From positions 1,116,001-1,180,000 of the forward strand of contig WOAB01000728.1 of NCBI GenBank assembly GCA_027886185.1: DNA of 64,000 nucleotides. The letters run 5' to 3'. Below are positions 63,724-64,000 of the stretch, one piece after another. Source of the DNA: Rheum nobile (Eukaryota; Streptophyta; Magnoliopsida; Caryophyllales; Polygonaceae). The notes beneath the pieces are model-generated. The model saw nothing but the letters and a program-made list of their open reading frames with translations, was not told where the DNA came from and did not search any database. The position numbers and the translations under genes are program-made. Numbering within the stretch: the first letter of the stretch is position 1; each line of letters begins with the position of its first letter.

Positions 63724-64000
63724 TAGTTCCAGTTGTTGTTACTAGTTCCCTTGCTTTGCCTAGATTTGATCTATTCTATGATTTCGTCGACAATATTGTT
63801 GATATTTGATCTTGTACTGCCCTCGCATGTCCTGTAATATTTGTTCTAAAGCATGTTCTTAACACTCTTGCATGATCACATGATTTTATGATATGATTTG
63901 ATCTTGATACATTTCTTTGTTGGCCTCATAGTAGTCAATTTGATCACATCTATCCGTTATTATGAGCCGAAATGACAATTGACTACAAACCATCCTATGC
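63724..64000 (+). other. Copia-C 3' non-coding region, cut by window edge
   Basis: Sequence resembles the start of the matching region in Copia-D (TTTCTTTGTTGGCC, AGCCGAAATGA near 63914-63975 against 50270-50335). The polypurine tract and 3' LTR would lie beyond 64000. Confidence 0.7.

Larger units (their letters stand above)
34248..64000 (+). mobile_element. Copia-C, outer Sirevirus-like element (right end beyond window)
   Basis: The host of the whole nested stack. Its 5' LTR (34248-35308), primer site, gag (35360-37261) and pol (60381-63723) are all in one orientation. Gypsy-B splits it at 37267 with a CCTTA target duplication (37262-37266 and 60376-60380). Gag-coding sequence reads on from one side of the insertion to the other. 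The large gag with two knuckle regions, LTR similarity to Copia-D and pol motifs place it near the Sirevirus lineage by inference. The 3' LTR is not in view. Confidence 0.88.

Overview
This window looks like repeat-rich intergenic DNA from a flowering plant, most likely a dicot. It is built almost entirely from nested and decayed transposable elements, and I see no intact host gene. The basis is plant-type Ty3/gypsy and Ty1/copia polyproteins primed by initiator tRNA-Met, a plant Helitron terminus, a hAT element carrying an F-box/LRR fragment, and a captured plant AGC-VIII-type kinase fragment. All names used here (Gypsy-A/B, Copia-A to D, TAD-1, TAD-2) are provisional labels for this annotation.

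Layout, left to right. Bases 1-5195 hold the 3' part of Gypsy-A: dead pol, then a 2.6-kb 3' LTR. Gypsy-A seems to sit inside the 3' LTR of Copia-A, a minus-strand copia element (5196-11009). A related forward copia, Copia-B, spans 11718-17374 with both LTRs and a deleted RT. A non-autonomous Helitron on the minus strand follows at 17458-19686.

Bases 20252-32632 are the most unusual part. Six elements lie end to end, separated only by short (TA)n tracts. Four (TAD-1a to d) are filled with irregular GAATATC motifs and carry 5' fragments of different host genes at one end. Two (TAD-2a/b) are filled with TTGAACAATTGT-like motifs in a tandem repeat of about 255 bp and form a large palindrome. Both families have unrelated interiors but share a terminal signature, a doublet of GGTRAAACG spaced 17-18 bp. 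I do not recognise this as a named superfamily and put it forward as the candidate undescribed system. A small TIR element lies at 33272-33859.

From 34248 to the right edge the window is one nested insertion stack, read directly from target-site duplications. Copia-C (Sirevirus-like, starting 34248, right end outside the window) is interrupted by Gypsy-B (37267-60375, TSD CCTTA). Gypsy-B is interrupted by Copia-D (41822-52711, TSD ATTGT). Copia-D is interrupted by a hAT element with an F-box/LRR fragment (47887-49765, TSD TTCCCAAC). The 3' LTR of Gypsy-B is split by a solo LTR of the Gypsy-A family (55750-58283, TSD TTTTC). Gypsy-B has a gag-like ORF but no visible pol, so it would need enzymes from elsewhere. 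Copia-D has lost the YVDD box of its RT.

How the parts relate: nothing here forms a host pathway. The elements are parasites of one another and of the host, and most coding regions are inactivated. Several stops are TGG to TAG changes in a CTGG context, as expected from CHG methylation and deamination. All homology calls were made by eye from motifs and within-window comparison; no database search was run.
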